A stretch of 64,000 bases of DNA from Sphagnum compactum (taxonomy: Eukaryota > Bryophyta > Sphagnopsida > Sphagnales), in assembly GCA_965153455.1 (NCBI GenBank), contig OZ234501.1, positions 5,208,001-5,272,000 of the forward strand, written 5' to 3'. The position numbers were made by a program, and so were the translations under genes. Below, piece after piece: positions 61,951 to 64,000 of the stretch (position 1 is the stretch's first letter; the number at the start of each line of letters is the position of its first letter). The notes under the pieces were generated by a model. The model had not been told where the DNA came from. It did not search any database and was given only the letters and a program-made list of their open reading frames with translations.

Positions 61951-64000
61951 ACACATAGCACAAACACAAGAGCATTATGGCTCTTGGCCAAACATTGCTA
62001 CATAAAATGGTATTTTGCCATTCGTCAAACACCATCATTGTATGTAGAAGGTATTACAAAAAACACGGTGCAAGGTTGGTAGGTTGAATGTTGTAAAACA
62101 TAAAAGTACGCAACTTCACAAAATGGAAAACAATGCCATACCTTACATTGATTAATTCCAAATGTTGCATTGAATGTTATTGAACTCCCTTGCCCATATT
62201 TTTATTATCATTTCACATTGCCACGTAGTTTGGATTCCCAAGGTGAAAGGGGTGTCATCTTGGTTACAATATAGTCTCAAGACTCACATTTCCTAGGATT
62301 GATGCCAAATTGTGAAAGGTCCATCTAACCACTTTGAAGCACCTATAATTAGCACAACAACTACTACTCAATGTTTTAACTACCATAACTATTAGTGGCC
62401 CTACGTTTAACAGACTCAAAAAATGTGGAATTAGTTGTATTCCAAAAGATATTGTGGCGACTCACAACAATGTATCGCAAAGGTAATCTATGGTAGAACA
62501 TTGAATGGTATCAATTAGATATGAAAATGCCATATTATTGTGGAGCAGATAGAACAATGTAAACAAATATTGTAGGAACTTTTTATCTTCCATGTTGTCT
62601 ATATGCTGCAAAAGCCAACAATAAACATTTCATGTTCAAACATCTTTCAACAGTTCCCAGGAACGTATTTGTCTCCTACCATGCCTATATGTCTTACAGT
62701 GAAACCACAACAATACGTGAATGGTTCAAAACAAACACACACAAATCAACCATAGGTATTTCCTACAATAAGTGAAAAGTCAATTGTTTGCATCAAGGCA
62801 AAAGATAATTAGTCAATTCTTTTACTAATCTCCTGCTACTTCTGGAGACCTGAAAAGCAAGATCTTGTGGCTTTTAAAGGAGTATGATTAAAAGCATTGA
62901 GGAATGTAGAACATGCTCTATTTGAACAGAAATATACTTTGATATGTGAATTGTATTGATTTTTGTTTGATCCAACATTAGTCATTGCAAAAATGAAAAC
63001 ATCTCAAACCATGTATATGTCCAAAATGTTCTGAAACATCAAACTATTTCCAAAATTTTCTACAATATAAACCTGGTAACATTCAACATTGTTTGCCAAC
63101 TAAAACAAATTTAAAACCGCATCTAGACTATGTTATTGATCAGCTTGTAGAACACACCATCCTCCTAGGTTATTCATTCCTTTGAATACTTTGTAGTCTT
63201 CTGAAGTGGTCCAGTTTAACAACTTTTGGATGTTCTTCCAAATCAATTAAACATGTATTACTAGAAGCATTAGTGTTGCGCAACGTTTGTTTCATCGCCT
63301 CAACTAGTGTTGACTGACTTTGAATTGTTTCATCCCTTGAGAACCAAATTTTTGTCACCTACACCTAAGAAAATTTGTAAATGTAGTTATAAATATGATT
63401 GATAATTAGGAAAAAATAAATGGGATATGTGGATTCATAAAAATACATGAAGGCAAGTAGATCTGTCATGTGTCATCCACTCGTAGAACTTTGTGATGAA
63501 TTTTATCACATAAAATCCACACTCCCAATTTGACACCTATTGTAGTCCATTAAATCAGGTCCAACTCGTCTTGGACATGGCTCATTTCCATTCATTGGTC
63601 CTAGACAACTTACCTTGTTTCACCGCCCAAATCTTGGCAAAGAAATGGTGTAGTACCAGCAAATGAAATATGTTTGTAGATTTCAGCGGGTCATAATGAT
63701 ACATACTATCATTCATTCATTACAATAACACTCCAATGGTTCGCATCTTAAAGTGGGACTAAAACAGCCTTCACTTCGACAAGCACACTAAACTTCTTTC
63801 TTACAAACTTAATAACACTTTCCTCTAACTCTCCCTTTTCTTTGATCCAATTCTTCACAATATCCCACAAGTGGGGGTGGATGATGTACATAGACTCCTT
63901 TAATAATTGGCCATGTGTAAACCACACCCTAAAGAATTCCATGGCATCAATAGACAAGTACCTTTTTTTGTTGTTGAATAGGCCAATGTCAGCATCAAGC
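61951..64000. other. AT-rich DNA with unrecognised minus-strand frames
   Basis: This may continue the minus-strand transposon upstream of its C-terminal part, but I cannot place a catalytic core. Small minus-strand frames at 63170-63358 and 63748-63957 (the latter with AMEFFRVWFTHGQLL and HLWDIVKNWIKEKG) have coding-like composition and no family I know. The last one may be cut by the window edge. Confidence 0.35.

Noticed and set aside
1-64000. tRNA, rRNA, CRISPR or bacterial operon features
   Set aside because: None seen. Tandem repeats present are coding PPR modules, microsatellites or transposon pieces, and the gene structure is eukaryotic.

Overview
This is a eukaryotic, land-plant nuclear window: split genes with GT-AG introns, plant gene families, AT-rich intergenic DNA and decayed transposons. 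The near-identical PLS repeats of the DYW-type PPR locus, the FAR1/MULE-like transposase remnants and a coiled-coil gene of the centriole/flagellum type suggest a seed-free plant with motile sperm, most likely a fern. This is inference; a lycophyte or moss is not excluded.

Layout. 1-2885: no recognisable gene. 2886-23441 (minus): a complete NOT1, scaffold of the CCR4-NOT deadenylase. I reconstructed 51 exons with consistent phase, giving 2,521 codons. 23442-24300: its leader and promoter, with a GA tract and a telo-box. 26180-27060 (minus): broken fragment of an AtEH1/Pan1-like endocytosis gene. 27336-29495 (minus): DYW-type PPR (organelle RNA-editing) locus with a 303-bp repeat period and two frame-breaking deletions. 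30541-31082: MITE-like element with a second, inverted relative near 49.1 kb. 34862-38010 (plus): degenerate protein disulfide isomerase pseudogene. 38184-41973 (minus): 10-exon, 437-aa coiled-coil gene resembling CCDC191/SFI1-type proteins. 43592-43925 (minus): fragment of a pyruvate dehydrogenase E2-like gene. 44-54 kb: AT-rich, gene-poor DNA with GC-rich repeat copies, an inverted-repeat pair and microsatellites. 54616-57237 (plus): intact single-exon CDKG (CDK11/PITSLRE type) kinase. 59.4-62 kb: rearranged MULE/FAR1-like transposase remnants. 62-64 kb: nothing confidently coding.

The three apparently intact genes act in mRNA turnover (NOT1), RNA processing and the cell cycle (CDKG) and probably the cytoskeleton/basal body (coiled-coil gene). 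They are independently transcribed and show no operon-like link. Four decayed gene copies (EH1/Pan1, PPR, PDI, PDC-E2) lie in the 18 kb between 26 and 44 kb, around the coiled-coil gene. I saw no rRNA, tRNA, CRISPR or bacterial-type system, and nothing that amounts to a new multi-gene system.
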